DNA of 64,000 nt from Salinimicrobium soli (GCF_048323655.1 NZ_JBLUWW010000002.1:434001-498000); one strand, 5' to 3'; numbered from the stretch's first letter, positions 1 to 9,065 are shown. Notes: a model not told the origin generated them from the sequence alone. Translations and numbers: made by a program.

Positions 1-452
1 AGGCTGTTGAGGTAGAGATTATCACTTTGGGAGATGACTCCGTCCATGAATTTCCGGCGGGTCTCGCTTCCTTCAATTATGAGGTCCCTGTCTGCCGGGG
101 AAATGATAACCGTGGGAATAAAACCAATATGTTCACTGAACTTCTCGTAAGGTTTATTGTTCCTTTTAATAATCTTTTTTTGCCCTTTTTTGGCACTCAC
201 AATGATCTGTTCTTCCCGATCATTCTTCTCGAATTCACCTTCAATGACAAAGAATTCTGACCCATGGCGGATGTTTTGACTGGTAATGGGATTGAAATAA
301 CTCTTTCCGAAGGAGAGATGGTAAATACTGTCCAAAACATTGGTTTTTCCCACTCCGTTATTACCTACCAGGCAATTAATTTTAGCGTCGAATTCAAAAT
401 TGGCCGACTCAAAATTTTTATAATTTAGTAAAGAAAGATTTTTCAGAAACAT
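1..452 (-). CDS. recF: DNA replication and repair protein RecF (N-terminal part, runs off the window)
   Basis: RecF is an SMC-like ATPase that loads RecA at single-strand gaps. The reading frame opens at the ATG complementary to 450-452 and stays open to base 1, giving about 150 residues. The product starts MFLKNLSLLNYKNF, followed by the Walker A motif GNNGVGKTN near residue 32 and then the family segment SIYHLSFGKSYF, which is the usual beginning of flavobacterial RecF. The gene is divergent from the TPR gene at 601. The C-terminal two thirds, including the signature and Walker B motifs, lie outside the window. The identification is firm from the Walker A context and the start. Confidence 0.93.
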   Translation of the reverse strand, partial: MFLKNLSLLNYKNFESANFEFDAKINCLVGNNGVGKTNVLDSIYHLSFGKSYFNPITSQNIRHGSEFFVIEGEFEKNDREEQIIVSAKKGQKKIIKRNNKPYEKFSEHIGFIPTVIISPADRDLIIEGSETRRKFMDGVISQSDNLYLNS

Positions 453-571
453 AAACAGCTGCTATTCAGCGAAGTGGTTTTTAGTTTTCCCATTGTTTTC
501 AGGACCTCTAAGGGGATGCAAATTAGGATAAATTATCCATTTTTTTTCCTTTTCCTTTTAAAGAAAAATTC

Positions 572-579
572 TATTTTTG
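572..579 (+). promoter_or_regulatory. Putative -7 element upstream of the TPR gene
   Basis: TATTTTTG matches the Bacteroidota -7 consensus TAnnTTTG and lies 21 bases before the ATG at 601. I see no convincing TTG -33 box at the expected spacing (the upstream DNA is a T-rich tract), so this is a partial match. The divergent recF promoter must lie in the same 453-600 spacer. Confidence 0.4.
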
Positions 580-600
580 CCCTTCAATTAACAGTTTTTT

Positions 601-1368
601 ATGGCAACGTACAAGAAAAGAGGACATAAACCCAAAGCTAAGGACGATCAGCATTCAGTTGAAGACGGTTCAACAACTGCAGAAGTATTTAACACCCTTG
701 ATGAAGGAGCGAGTAAGACCGAAGAATGGGTTGCCCGTAATCAAAAGTACATCTACATTATCATTGGTGTTGCTGCCGTGGTGATCCTTGGGTACCTTGG
801 GTATAACGAATTTATCCAGGAGCCAAAAGAGGCTGAGGCTGCGAACGAAATGTTCCAGGCACAACAATATTTTGATGAAGCTCTTGATGCACCGGCTACA
901 GAGAGTGATTCACTATTCAATCTAGCTCTTACCGGAGGTCAGGGAAAATTTGGATTTGAAGACATCGTAAAGAACTACGGAAGTACAAAAGCAGGTAACC
1001 TGGCGCATTATTACGCGGGAATGGCTTACCTGAATACAAACGAATATCAGAAAGCTATAGATCATCTTGATGATTTTGATAGCGACGATGAAATTCTTGG
1101 TCCTCTTGCCAAAGGAGGGATCGGTGATGCTTTCCTTCAGTTAGAGCAACCTGAAGAAGCGCTTGACTATTATGTGGAAGCTGCTAAATTAAGAACCAAT
1201 AATTTCACTACTCCAAAATTCCTGATGAAAGCTGCAGTAACAGCTATTCAGTTAGGAAAAGGAGGTGCTGCGGAAGATTATCTCACCCGCATAAAAGAAG
1301 AATTTCCTGATTCTCCCGAAGCCAACAGAGTGGCTATTTATTTAGGGCAGGCTCAGGCAATGCAATAA
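601..1368 (+). CDS. Membrane-anchored tetratricopeptide repeat protein (YfgM-like)
   Basis: This 255-residue protein has a charged cytosolic N-terminus (residues 1-48), one transmembrane helix at about residues 50-69 (YIYIIIGVAAVVILGYLGY), and a C-terminal TPR region. The TPR units include HYYAGMAYLNTNEYQKAIDH and a later unit around residues 165-195. The architecture resembles the YfgM/UPF0070 group of single-pass TPR proteins linked to the periplasmic chaperone network near SecYEG. That function is known for the enterobacterial protein and is only inferred here. It sits 2 bp upstream of ribH, so the two are probably cotranscribed, as in many flavobacteria. Confidence 0.8.
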   Translation: MATYKKRGHKPKAKDDQHSVEDGSTTAEVFNTLDEGASKTEEWVARNQKYIYIIIGVAAVVILGYLGYNEFIQEPKEAEAANEMFQAQQYFDEALDAPATESDSLFNLALTGGQGKFGFEDIVKNYGSTKAGNLAHYYAGMAYLNTNEYQKAIDHLDDFDSDDEILGPLAKGGIGDAFLQLEQPEEALDYYVEAAKLRTNNFTTPKFLMKAAVTAIQLGKGGAAEDYLTRIKEEFPDSPEANRVAIYLGQAQAMQ

Positions 1369-1370
1369 GT

Positions 1371-1868
1371 ATGGCTACAGAAGGAAAAAACCTTTCAGAA
1401 TACGACAGAAACTCAATCCCAAACGCGAAGGAATTCAGGTTTGGGATTGTTGTTTCTGAATGGAACCACGAGATCACCGAAGGCATGTATGAGGGAGCAG
1501 TAAAAGTGCTGCTGGAAAATGAGGTGATGGAGCGAAAGATCGTGCGCTGGAATGTTCCCGGTAGCTTTGAACTTATCTATGGCTGTAAAAAGATGCAGGA
1601 GAGCTATGATATGCTTGACGCGATCATTGCCATAGGAAGTGTGATTGAAGGGGAGACCCGGCATTTTGACTTTGTATGCGAAGCCGTTTCACAAGGCATT
1701 AAAGATCTGAATGTACAAAGTGACATTCCCGTTATTTTCTGTGTGCTAACAGATCATAACATGCAGCAGGCCATTGACCGCTCTGGCGGGAAACATGGTA
1801 ACAAGGGAGCTGAGGCTGCGGTAGCGGCCATAAAAATGGCACAGCTTCGAAAGGACGCCCGCTTCTAA
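1371..1868 (+). CDS. ribH: 6,7-dimethyl-8-ribityllumazine synthase
   Basis: RibH condenses 5-amino-6-ribitylaminouracil with 3,4-dihydroxy-2-butanone-4-phosphate in the penultimate step of riboflavin synthesis. The 165-residue length is normal for the family. Visible signatures are FGIVVSEWNHEIT for the N-terminal substrate loop, VPGSFELIYGCKKM, AIGSVIEGETRHFDFV with the conserved G-E-T-x-H-F, IPVIFCVLTDHNMQQA, and GNKGAEAAVAAIKMAQL at the C-terminus. It follows the TPR gene by 2 bp. No FMN riboswitch is possible in that gap, so expression is presumably tied to the upstream gene. Confidence 0.97.
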   Translation: MATEGKNLSEYDRNSIPNAKEFRFGIVVSEWNHEITEGMYEGAVKVLLENEVMERKIVRWNVPGSFELIYGCKKMQESYDMLDAIIAIGSVIEGETRHFDFVCEAVSQGIKDLNVQSDIPVIFCVLTDHNMQQAIDRSGGKHGNKGAEAAVAAIKMAQLRKDARF

Positions 1869-1981
1869 AACCTGCTTTCACGCGGCACTGTTTTTGTAGT
1901 TGATAGTTTGCATCAGGAAACTTCGGAAGTCTTGCGCAATTTCAGTAAATTTGAGTTTTCCGGAATTAAAAGAAAAGCAGT

Positions 1982-2272
1982 TTGAAAATCAACTTCTACA
2001 AAACGAGAAAGAACCAGCGTTATAATTACACTCCGCGGTATTATAAGGGCAAGGATACTGGGAACATCTACAGTTTTGATTCCAAATTCCATAAGTATAA
2101 AGAGACTACCAACGCCATTGACTTTGGCTCTCAGTGGGCTGAAGCCCGTAAGTCCAGCCGTAATCGCGGTAACCGTGAGATCAATTTGCGGGTGCTGGTG
2201 ATCATTGCTATTCTCGTGCTTATCTTTCTCTGGATCATCGATTTCGATTTATCCATTTTTACCAATCCGTAG
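1982..2272 (+). CDS. Small single-pass membrane protein of unknown function
   Basis: A 96-residue protein: a basic, Tyr-rich N-terminus (KTRKNQRYNYTPRYYKGK), a polar middle, and one C-terminal transmembrane helix at about residues 70-87 (LRVLVIIAILVLIFLWIIDF). Only a TTG codon at 1982 can start it, because an in-frame TAA lies at 1967-1969 and no ATG precedes the conserved part. It lies between ribH and mutL and ends 3 bp before mutL. Homologues occupy this position in other flavobacteria and are sometimes mislabelled as riboflavin synthase beta subunit. Nothing in the sequence supports an enzymatic role. Confidence 0.7.
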   Translation: MKINFYKTRKNQRYNYTPRYYKGKDTGNIYSFDSKFHKYKETTNAIDFGSQWAEARKSSRNRGNREINLRVLVIIAILVLIFLWIIDFDLSIFTNP

Positions 2273-2275
2273 TAA

Positions 2276-4126
2276 ATGAATGATGTAATTCATCTTTTAC
2301 CAGACCATGTTGCAAACCAGATTGCTGCAGGGGAGGTAGTGCAGCGTCCTGCTTCGGTCATCAAGGAGTTGCTTGAGAATTCCATTGATGCGGGCGGCCA
2401 AAATATCAAGGTCCTTGTCAAAGAGGCCGGAAAGACTCTTATCCAGGTGACCGATGACGGAAAAGGCATGAGCCTTACCGACGCCCGAATGTGCTTTGAA
2501 CGGCACGCCACTTCCAAGATCAATACAGCAGAAGACCTTTTTAGCCTGAAGACAAAAGGATTCAGGGGAGAAGCCCTTGCATCTATAGCGGCTATCGCCC
2601 ATGTGGAGATGAAAACTCGCCCAGGTGATGAAGAACTGGGAACCTGTATTAAGATCGAAGGCAGTGAAGTAGTTTCGCAAGAACCTTGTGTAACGCCGGA
2701 AGGCACCACCATTTGTGTAAAAAATCTATTTTATAATATTCCTGCCCGCCGTAATTTCCTGAAAAGTGATACGGTAGAATTACGACACATTATTGACGAA
2801 TTCCAGAGGGTAGCCCTGGCGCACCCCGGAATTCAATTCTCTCTTTTTCACAACGGCAGTGAACTCTTCCAGTTACCCGAATCTAATTTAAGACAACGTA
2901 TCGTCAATATCTTTGGAGGAAAGACCAATGAAAAACTGGTTCCGGTTACAGAGGAGACAGATATTATTGGGATCAACGGTTTCGTAGGTAAACCCGAGTT
3001 TGCCAAAAAGAGCAGGGGAGAGCAATTCTTTTTTGTCAATGATCGCTTCATTAAAAGTCCATATTTGAATCATGCCGTAACGGCTGCTTTTGAAGGACTT
3101 TTGAAAGACAAAGCCTATCCGAGTTATTTTCTGTACCTGCAGGTAGATCCTAAGAGTATAGATATCAATATACACCCTACCAAGACCCAAATTAAATTTG
3201 ATGATGAACACGCCTTGTATACTATTCTTCGCAGTTCCATCAAGCACAGTCTAGGCCAATTCAATGTGGCTCCCGTTCTCGATTTCGACAGGGACTCGAC
3301 TTTGGATACTCCTTACGAGTTCTCAAGAAAAGGAGTGACCACGCCAAAAATAGAAGTGGATCCAAACTTCAATCCTTTTAAAAGTGAAGGTAGTTCAGGA
3401 TACAGTTCAGGGGGATATCGCAAAGCTAATTCCACAGGAAGTTGGGAAAGTCTGTATACAGGTTTGGAATCTGAAGATTTGAAGTCTCCCGATTCTTTTG
3501 AACAGGTGGAGTTTGAAAGCGATGAGGTGACCGGAAAACTCTTTGACAAGAGTGAGCATGATGGCGGAGGCACCACCTTCCAGCTGAATAAAAAGTATAT
3601 AGTCACGACCTTAAAAAGCGGATTACTGGTCATTGATCAACACCGGGCACATAGCCGTATCTTATATGAAGAATTGTTGAAGAATATTACGGTCTCTTCG
3701 GCTGTGAGTCAGCAGTTGCTGTTTCCGCTTCAGCTGCAATTCAGCACCAATGAGATCGAATTACTTAGAGAAATTAAAGAGTCCCTGGAACAAACAGGAT
3801 TTATCTTTTCTGAATTCACGAAAGATTCCGTAGAAATTACCGGTATACCCACGCAGATATCTGAAAGTGAGGTAGCAATTCTACTGGAGCAATTACTTTC
3901 AGATCTTGAAAATGAGGTTCCGGGAGCCGGTTTTTCGCAGGTGGACATATTGTCCAAATCCCTGGCGAAAGGCATGGCTGTAAAATCGGGGACGAGCCTG
4001 AATCCGCACGATCAACAAAATATTGTTAATAGTTTGTTTGCCTGTAAAGAGACGTCATTATCACCATATAATAAACCTATCTTTATAACTTTAACTGTTG
4101 ACGAACTGGATAAAAAGTTTATGTAA
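2276..4126 (+). CDS. mutL: DNA mismatch repair protein MutL
   Basis: MutL couples MutS mismatch recognition to strand processing. The 616-residue protein has the GHKL ATPase motifs in the first 120 residues: GEVVQRPASVIKELLENSID, DDGKGM, and the lid motif KGFRGEALASI. A transducer domain follows to about residue 330, then a low-complexity Ser/Gly linker (about 365-440) and the C-terminal dimerisation domain. The endonuclease motif expected in MutH-less bacteria, DQHA-x2-E-x4-E, appears as DQHRAHSRILYEE. The Ala and first Glu are lost, and the late CPHGRP-type motif reads SPYNKP, so nicking activity looks doubtful. The stop overlaps nothing; the next ATG follows directly. Confidence 0.96.
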   Translation: MNDVIHLLPDHVANQIAAGEVVQRPASVIKELLENSIDAGGQNIKVLVKEAGKTLIQVTDDGKGMSLTDARMCFERHATSKINTAEDLFSLKTKGFRGEALASIAAIAHVEMKTRPGDEELGTCIKIEGSEVVSQEPCVTPEGTTICVKNLFYNIPARRNFLKSDTVELRHIIDEFQRVALAHPGIQFSLFHNGSELFQLPESNLRQRIVNIFGGKTNEKLVPVTEETDIIGINGFVGKPEFAKKSRGEQFFFVNDRFIKSPYLNHAVTAAFEGLLKDKAYPSYFLYLQVDPKSIDINIHPTKTQIKFDDEHALYTILRSSIKHSLGQFNVAPVLDFDRDSTLDTPYEFSRKGVTTPKIEVDPNFNPFKSEGSSGYSSGGYRKANSTGSWESLYTGLESEDLKSPDSFEQVEFESDEVTGKLFDKSEHDGGGTTFQLNKKYIVTTLKSGLLVIDQHRAHSRILYEELLKNITVSSAVSQQLLFPLQLQFSTNEIELLREIKESLEQTGFIFSEFTKDSVEITGIPTQISESEVAILLEQLLSDLENEVPGAGFSQVDILSKSLAKGMAVKSGTSLNPHDQQNIVNSLFACKETSLSPYNKPIFITLTVDELDKKFM

Positions 4127-4870
4127 ATGGGAAGAATGACCGAAACCGTAAAGGTTCTATTGATCATCAATATTATTTTTTTTATAGGAACCATGAGCCT
4201 TGGAGAGCCGGCTTACCGATTGTTCTCATTATGGTTCTTCAAAAATGACAATTTTGGGGTCTGGCAGGTGATCACCCATATGTTCATGCACGGCGGCTTC
4301 ATGCATATTCTTTTTAATATGTATGCCCTCTGGGCCTTTGGAAGTCCCATAGAACAAATGCTGGGGAAAAATAAATTCATTTTCTTTTATTTTTCTGCCG
4401 GAATTGGTGCCGCCATAATACATTCTTTAGTAAATTATTATCACTTTGAGACGGGTTATACAGAACTGCTGAATGCGGGAATGGATCCACAAGGAATAAA
4501 GACCCTTTTGGAGACCGGACAGTATTCCACCGGTATTCTTAATTCGGTTTCAAAAGATGTGCTGCAGGAATTCTATATGGCCTACAACACTCCGGCGGTG
4601 GGTGCTTCGGGCGCAATATATGGAATACTGGTAGCGTTTGGAATGATGTTTCCAAATGTTGAATTGTTCCTGTTGTTTGTTCCGGTGCCTATTAAAGCAA
4701 AGTATTTTATCCCAGCTTTGATCGCACTTGACCTGTTTTCAGGTTTTACAGGATATTCTATATTTGGAGGAGGAATTGCTCATTTTGCGCACGTAGGCGG
4801 GGCACTCTTCGGATTTATAATGATGTGGTACTGGAAAAAGAACCGGTTTAACCAAAACAGGTGGGACTAA
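4127..4870 (+). CDS. Rhomboid-family intramembrane serine protease (first of two)
   Basis: A 247-residue polytopic membrane protein with the rhomboid fold. Seen directly: an N-terminal helix (8-24), the HxxxN-containing segment HGGFMHILFNMYALWAFGS, the catalytic serine in GASGAIYG (Ser161), and the catalytic histidine in the last helix, HFAHVGGALFG (His222). Between helix 3 and the catalytic helix there is an insert of about 50 residues (105-155) that is longer than in minimal rhomboids. It starts immediately after the mutL stop and is followed 1 bp later by a second rhomboid gene. Substrates are unknown. Confidence 0.92.
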   Translation: MGRMTETVKVLLIINIIFFIGTMSLGEPAYRLFSLWFFKNDNFGVWQVITHMFMHGGFMHILFNMYALWAFGSPIEQMLGKNKFIFFYFSAGIGAAIIHSLVNYYHFETGYTELLNAGMDPQGIKTLLETGQYSTGILNSVSKDVLQEFYMAYNTPAVGASGAIYGILVAFGMMFPNVELFLLFVPVPIKAKYFIPALIALDLFSGFTGYSIFGGGIAHFAHVGGALFGFIMMWYWKKNRFNQNRWD

Positions 4871-4871
4871 C

Positions 4872-5783
4872 ATGAGAAGGTCTGGGAATTTTAAATACAA
4901 GCTTAAAATGGCGACAGTGACCGAAAAACTGATCGCTATTAATGTGGCTGTGTTTATTCTTTTCTTCTTTTTCAGAACGCTCGCTTTTCTTTTTCAGATG
5001 CCTTCAGACTTTTTGCTGGAATGGTTTGTATTCCCGAAAGAGATCTCCGAATTCATAGTGAAGCCATGGTCGATCATTACGTATGCCTTCCTCCATAGCG
5101 GTATCTGGCACATACTCTCCAATATGTTGATCCTGTACTATGCAGGCATTTACTTTCTCAATTATTTCTCTGCCAAAAAGCTGCTCAATTTCTATTTTTT
5201 GGGAGCTATTTTTGGCGCTTTGGTTTTTATGGCCAGTTATAACCTGTTTCCGGCTTTTCAGGGAATGGGACGGTCTTACTTACTCGGAGCATCGGCAGCG
5301 GTAATGTCAGTTTTGGTGGGAATTGCCACTCACATTCCGCATATGCGTATCAGGCTTATCCTGATTGGAAGTATTAAATTCTGGTGGATCGCGGCATTCT
5401 TTGTGGTGCTGGATGTGATACAGATCCCAATTAGTAACCCTGGTGGTCACCTTGCACATTTGGGCGGTGCAGCTTTTGGTTACATCTATGCCAGCCAATT
5501 GGGCAGAGGCAATGATTTCGCGATCGGTTTTGAGAAATTTATGGATTGGATAGCTTCGCTTTTCTCGCCAAGTAAAAGGGCTGATAGGCGCAGCAATCTC
5601 AAGACAGTGCATCGAAGAAAAAACACGTCCAGTAGTTCCACGTCTTATACTTATGGCTCCCAACGCAATAAACGTGAGGAGCAGGAAAAAATTGATGCTA
5701 TTCTTGACAAGATCAGCAAAAGCGGTTATGATAGTCTTACCAAACAGGAAAAAGATTATCTCTTCAATGCTGGAAAGGACTGA
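4872..5783 (+). CDS. Rhomboid-family intramembrane serine protease (second of two) with cytosolic C-terminal tail
   Basis: A 303-residue rhomboid paralogue. It keeps the HSGIWHILSNMLILYYAG segment, the serine in LLGASAAVMSVLVG (Ser141) and the histidine in GGHLAHLGGAAFGY (His196). After the membrane core (about residue 210) comes a basic Ser/Thr-rich linker and a conserved C-terminal helical motif, EKIDAILDKISKSGYDSLTK followed by QEKDYLFNAGKD, a DUF6576-like tail common in Bacteroidota rhomboids. The ATG is separated from the previous stop by one base, and the following gene begins 3 bp downstream, so mutL, both rhomboids and the next gene look like one transcript. Confidence 0.92.
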   Translation: MRRSGNFKYKLKMATVTEKLIAINVAVFILFFFFRTLAFLFQMPSDFLLEWFVFPKEISEFIVKPWSIITYAFLHSGIWHILSNMLILYYAGIYFLNYFSAKKLLNFYFLGAIFGALVFMASYNLFPAFQGMGRSYLLGASAAVMSVLVGIATHIPHMRIRLILIGSIKFWWIAAFFVVLDVIQIPISNPGGHLAHLGGAAFGYIYASQLGRGNDFAIGFEKFMDWIASLFSPSKRADRRSNLKTVHRRKNTSSSSTSYTYGSQRNKREEQEKIDAILDKISKSGYDSLTKQEKDYLFNAGKD

Positions 5784-5786
5784 TCC

Positions 5787-6818
5787 ATGAGAGACCTCAA
5801 CTGGTTTGACAAATTCCTGTTCTTTCTGAATTCGCTGTTTGCGGCGGCTTTACTGTTTTCCTATCTGCTACCGTACATCCCACCGAGTACCTTCGCATTG
5901 CTTTCGGTATTTAGCCTTGGTGTGCCGTTCCTTATAATCGCCAATGTCATCTTCTTTTTGTTTTGGTTGTTCCGGCTTCGAAAGCAAATGTTATTGTCGC
6001 TGATAGCACTTCTCTTCGGATTCAATCATCTCACTTCTATTTATGAAATTTCTTCTTCCGAAGATTTAGATGGGCATGAGAATATATTGAAGGTCCTAAG
6101 TTACAATGTGCGGCAGTTCAATGAATATGGATGGGCAAAAGACGTAGATATTCCGGCCAAGATCTCAGAATTCGTGAAAGATCGGAATCCCGATGTAATT
6201 TCCATGCAGGAGTATTTTAGTGGTGAGTTGATGATAGCTAATAGTTTTCCGCATAGATACATAAAGAAAAGGGGAGAGGGAGCAGAATTTGGACTGGCCA
6301 TACTTTCGCGCTATCCAATCATTAATTCCGGTTCTCTTGACTTTCCCACTCAGAGCAACAACAACGCCATCTACGCCGATATTCTCAAAGGAAAGGATAC
6401 CATCAGGATAATCAATGTGCATTTACAGTCTTTCAGTGTTAAACCCGATATGGATAACCTGGAACAAAAGCATACCAAAAAGGTATTTTTGGGCATGGGG
6501 CAGACCTTTGTGCGGCAACAGCGCCAAATGGAGATTGTGATCGACCTGGTGAAGCGAACGCCTTATAAGATGATCCTGATGGGCGATTTCAATAATACTG
6601 CCTATTCCTATATCTACAGGGAGATCAAGTCTGAGGATCTGTATGATGCCTATAAGGAAGCAGGGAATGGTTTTGGACAAACCTTTGATTTCAAATTTTT
6701 CCCGCTGCGAATCGACTTTATTTTAGCTGCCGAATCACTGGAAGTGCTGAATTTTGACAACTACAAAGTGCCTTTCTCAGATCATTATCCTATCACCGCA
6801 ACCTTTGCGTTAGACTAA
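5787..6818 (+). CDS. Membrane-anchored endonuclease/exonuclease/phosphatase family protein
   Basis: A 343-residue protein with three hydrophobic helices in the first 80 residues, then an exonuclease III/DNase I/inositol-phosphatase fold. Conserved elements are LSYNVRQFNEYGW, the metal-binding acid in ISMQEY, GLAILSRYPI, IINVHLQS, MGDFNNT, FDFKFFPLRIDFILA and the terminal SDHYPITATF. The fold is clear. Whether the substrate is DNA, a phospholipid headgroup or another phosphodiester cannot be told. The helices place the catalytic domain on one membrane face. It is last in the plus-strand run and overlaps the convergent wbqC-family gene by 9 bp. Confidence 0.88.
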   Translation: MRDLNWFDKFLFFLNSLFAAALLFSYLLPYIPPSTFALLSVFSLGVPFLIIANVIFFLFWLFRLRKQMLLSLIALLFGFNHLTSIYEISSSEDLDGHENILKVLSYNVRQFNEYGWAKDVDIPAKISEFVKDRNPDVISMQEYFSGELMIANSFPHRYIKKRGEGAEFGLAILSRYPIINSGSLDFPTQSNNNAIYADILKGKDTIRIINVHLQSFSVKPDMDNLEQKHTKKVFLGMGQTFVRQQRQMEIVIDLVKRTPYKMILMGDFNNTAYSYIYREIKSEDLYDAYKEAGNGFGQTFDFKFFPLRIDFILAAESLEVLNFDNYKVPFSDHYPITATFALD

Positions 6819-7445
6819 TTTTATTTCCTGAGTTTGAAGATAATTCAGCGCATTGGGTCCTTCATTGAAGAGTAGGTCCACAATACTTAAGTCATTCAGG
6901 TATCCGAATTTGTTTGAAAAAACCTGGGTATAAGGCTCAAACCGGAATGGTTTTTCTCCTTTTGCATGAACCAGGAAACGGCCGTCGATAACTTCTTTGG
7001 GTTCAAGAATGAACTCCTCAGTCTTTGAAAACGGGAATTCCTCCAATTGCAGGCACTCCAGAGTCAGGTTTAAACAGTCATAATTGAAATCGAGCAGGAA
7101 ATCATACTTTTTATGGTAGAGCGGAGCGAATTCATCTTCATAGAATTCAAAGAAAGGAGAAGTGCGATAAACCGTCTGCAGCGATCTCCAGTGCTGTTTC
7201 TGCCAGTCAAAATCATTCTCGATCTTTACTTCCCTGTATTTTTGATGCTGAGATTTATTTCCGGAGTGCTTGATAGGAATATTCAGCAATAGTCTGCCGT
7301 TAGCTCCATAGATATACATCCTGTTGCGGTAGGTCTGCTTTTGGTAATTGTCTTCGTTCTCAAAGATCACCTCTTCAGCCTGAACCATCGCAACAAATTG
7401 CGAAATAGGTCCAAAGTAGCAGGGATGCAACAACAACGGATCCAT
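6810..7445 (-). CDS. WbqC-like family protein
   Basis: A 211-residue protein of the WbqC-like family, first named from O-antigen clusters but widespread in Bacteroidota as a lone gene. Family features seen: the N-terminal HPCYFGPISQFVAMVQAEE, ENEDNYQKQTYRNRMYIYGA, LLLNIPIKH, DWQKQHWRSLQTVYRTSPFF and FYEDEFAPLY. No biochemical activity is established. It lies 6 bp after lepB in the parA-parB-DUF5683-dapB-lepB-wbqC run and its 3' end overlaps the convergent nuclease-fold gene. Confidence 0.85.
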   Translation of the reverse strand: MDPLLLHPCYFGPISQFVAMVQAEEVIFENEDNYQKQTYRNRMYIYGANGRLLLNIPIKHSGNKSQHQKYREVKIENDFDWQKQHWRSLQTVYRTSPFFEFYEDEFAPLYHKKYDFLLDFNYDCLNLTLECLQLEEFPFSKTEEFILEPKEVIDGRFLVHAKGEKPFRFEPYTQVFSNKFGYLNDLSIVDLLFNEGPNALNYLQTQEIKLV

Positions 7446-7451
7446 AAATGC

Positions 7452-9017
7452 CTAACTTTTTTTCTTTTTTCGGAAGAATGAGTACCCGATCCAACCCACC
7501 AAAAGGATCAGAAAATACGGAAAATAAGAAACTGGTTCTCCTTTACCGCCCACGGTGGTGAACATTCTGTCCCAGCGTATCTTATCGAAGCCGGAGGCAT
7601 TTTGATCAAGACTTAGCCAGATGAAAACTGGTTTTCCTACCAGGTGGTTTTCAGGAACGTAACCCCAATAGCGGCTGTCCTCACTGTTGTGACGGTTATC
7701 ACCCATCATCCAGTAGTAATCCTGTTTGAAGGTATAGCTGTCTATAGGTTCTCCATTGAGCAGCACCTGGGTGCCATTAACTGAAAGTTTGTTGTCAATT
7801 CCCATTTCCCGACCTTCATAGTTCTCTATGATCTGGCGGTACAATGGAAATGAATTGATATCGATCTTGACTGTGGCTCCTTTCTTCGGAATGTAAATAG
7901 GTCCAAAGTTATCCCGGTTCCAGTTGACTTTTCCGTTGTTGGGGAAGATCCCCGGATCTTTTTCTCCTGCCGGACTGATCTCCCGTTGAATGCTGGCGAC
8001 ATTCGGGTGATTCTTCAGTCGCTCGTAAGCTTCTTCGGAAAGAGATTGGATAAAGAACTGATTGGTGTTTGGATCATAATAGAATCCGTCGGTAATATCA
8101 TACACCTTGTAAAGCGTATAAGGATCAAAACCCTGGCCCTTTGTGGTTCCTGAATAAGAGTACTGTGGTTTTGCCCTTTCCGGAAGGTCAAGGGGTTGAT
8201 TATTTACAAATACTTTCCCATCAACGATCTTCAGGGAATCCCCCGGAAGCCCTACCGCACGCTTTACGTAATTCGATTTTTTGTCTACAGGTTTGTCATA
8301 TCGCATTCCCGATCTGTCCCTGAACATGCGTACCGTATCAACTGGCCAGTTGAAGACCACTATGTCGTTACGATCAACATCCTGAAAGCCGGGAAGTCGG
8401 AAATATGGAATATGCGGACTGTTCAGGTATGATTTGATTCCAATTCCGGGAATGGTATCATGTACCATAGGAAAGGCAACAGAAGTAATCGGAGTTCTGG
8501 CACCGTAATGAAATTTGCTTACAAATAGATAATCACCTACCAAAAGTGTTTTTTCAAGCGAGGAGGTAGGTATCGTGAATGGCTGCATCACGTAGGTATG
8601 GACAATAGTGGCGGCCACAACGGCAAAGAGGATTGAACTGATCCATTCCCCTGCAGCACTTCCCGGGTGCAACGAACGGTCAGCTCTGTAAGTTACATCA
8701 GCCGAGTAGTTGACGTAGAAAATGTAAAATCCGAGGGTTATAATGACCAGTATGGTATCAAGTGTTGAGGTCTTTCCAAAGCTCCTGATGGTCTCCACCC
8801 AGATTACCGGGAACATAATGAGGTTTACAATAGGAATGAAAAGCAGGATCACCCACCACCACGGCCTTTTTAAGATCTTCATTAGTACTACCGCATTGTA
8901 GACGGGAATGGCTGCTTCCCAGGCTTTGCGACCGGCCTTTTGATATAATTTCCAGGTTCCGAGAAAATGGATTAGCTGAACAATTAAAAGGAACAGGATC
9001 CAGTGTATTATAGTCAT
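7452..9017 (-). CDS. lepB: Signal peptidase I, large Bacteroidota form
   Basis: Signal peptidase I removes Sec/Tat signal peptides outside the membrane. The 521-residue protein begins with several hydrophobic helices (about 1-105, DUF5684-like), then a further helix at 125-142 leading into the S26 catalytic domain. The catalytic serine is Ser153 in FTIPTSSLEKTLLVGDYLFV. The general-base lysine is Lys252 in YVKRAVGLPGDSL, and the terminal box is YWMMGDNRHNSEDSRYWGYV. An insert of roughly 170 residues separates the Lys box from the GDN box, as in other Bacteroidota enzymes. A C-terminal helix and KKKK tail follow. Confidence 0.96.
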   Translation of the reverse strand: MTIIHWILFLLIVQLIHFLGTWKLYQKAGRKAWEAAIPVYNAVVLMKILKRPWWWVILLFIPIVNLIMFPVIWVETIRSFGKTSTLDTILVIITLGFYIFYVNYSADVTYRADRSLHPGSAAGEWISSILFAVVAATIVHTYVMQPFTIPTSSLEKTLLVGDYLFVSKFHYGARTPITSVAFPMVHDTIPGIGIKSYLNSPHIPYFRLPGFQDVDRNDIVVFNWPVDTVRMFRDRSGMRYDKPVDKKSNYVKRAVGLPGDSLKIVDGKVFVNNQPLDLPERAKPQYSYSGTTKGQGFDPYTLYKVYDITDGFYYDPNTNQFFIQSLSEEAYERLKNHPNVASIQREISPAGEKDPGIFPNNGKVNWNRDNFGPIYIPKKGATVKIDINSFPLYRQIIENYEGREMGIDNKLSVNGTQVLLNGEPIDSYTFKQDYYWMMGDNRHNSEDSRYWGYVPENHLVGKPVFIWLSLDQNASGFDKIRWDRMFTTVGGKGEPVSYFPYFLILLVGWIGYSFFRKKKKS

Positions 9018-9065
9018 GAGCTATTGTTTGTGGTTATAGGTATAGAAGATGAATAATTTGTTACA

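Noticed and set aside
1869..1981. Possible regulatory RNA or FMN riboswitch around ribH
   Set aside because: ribH follows the TPR gene by 2 bp and no RFN-like conserved segment is seen before either gene or downstream of ribH.
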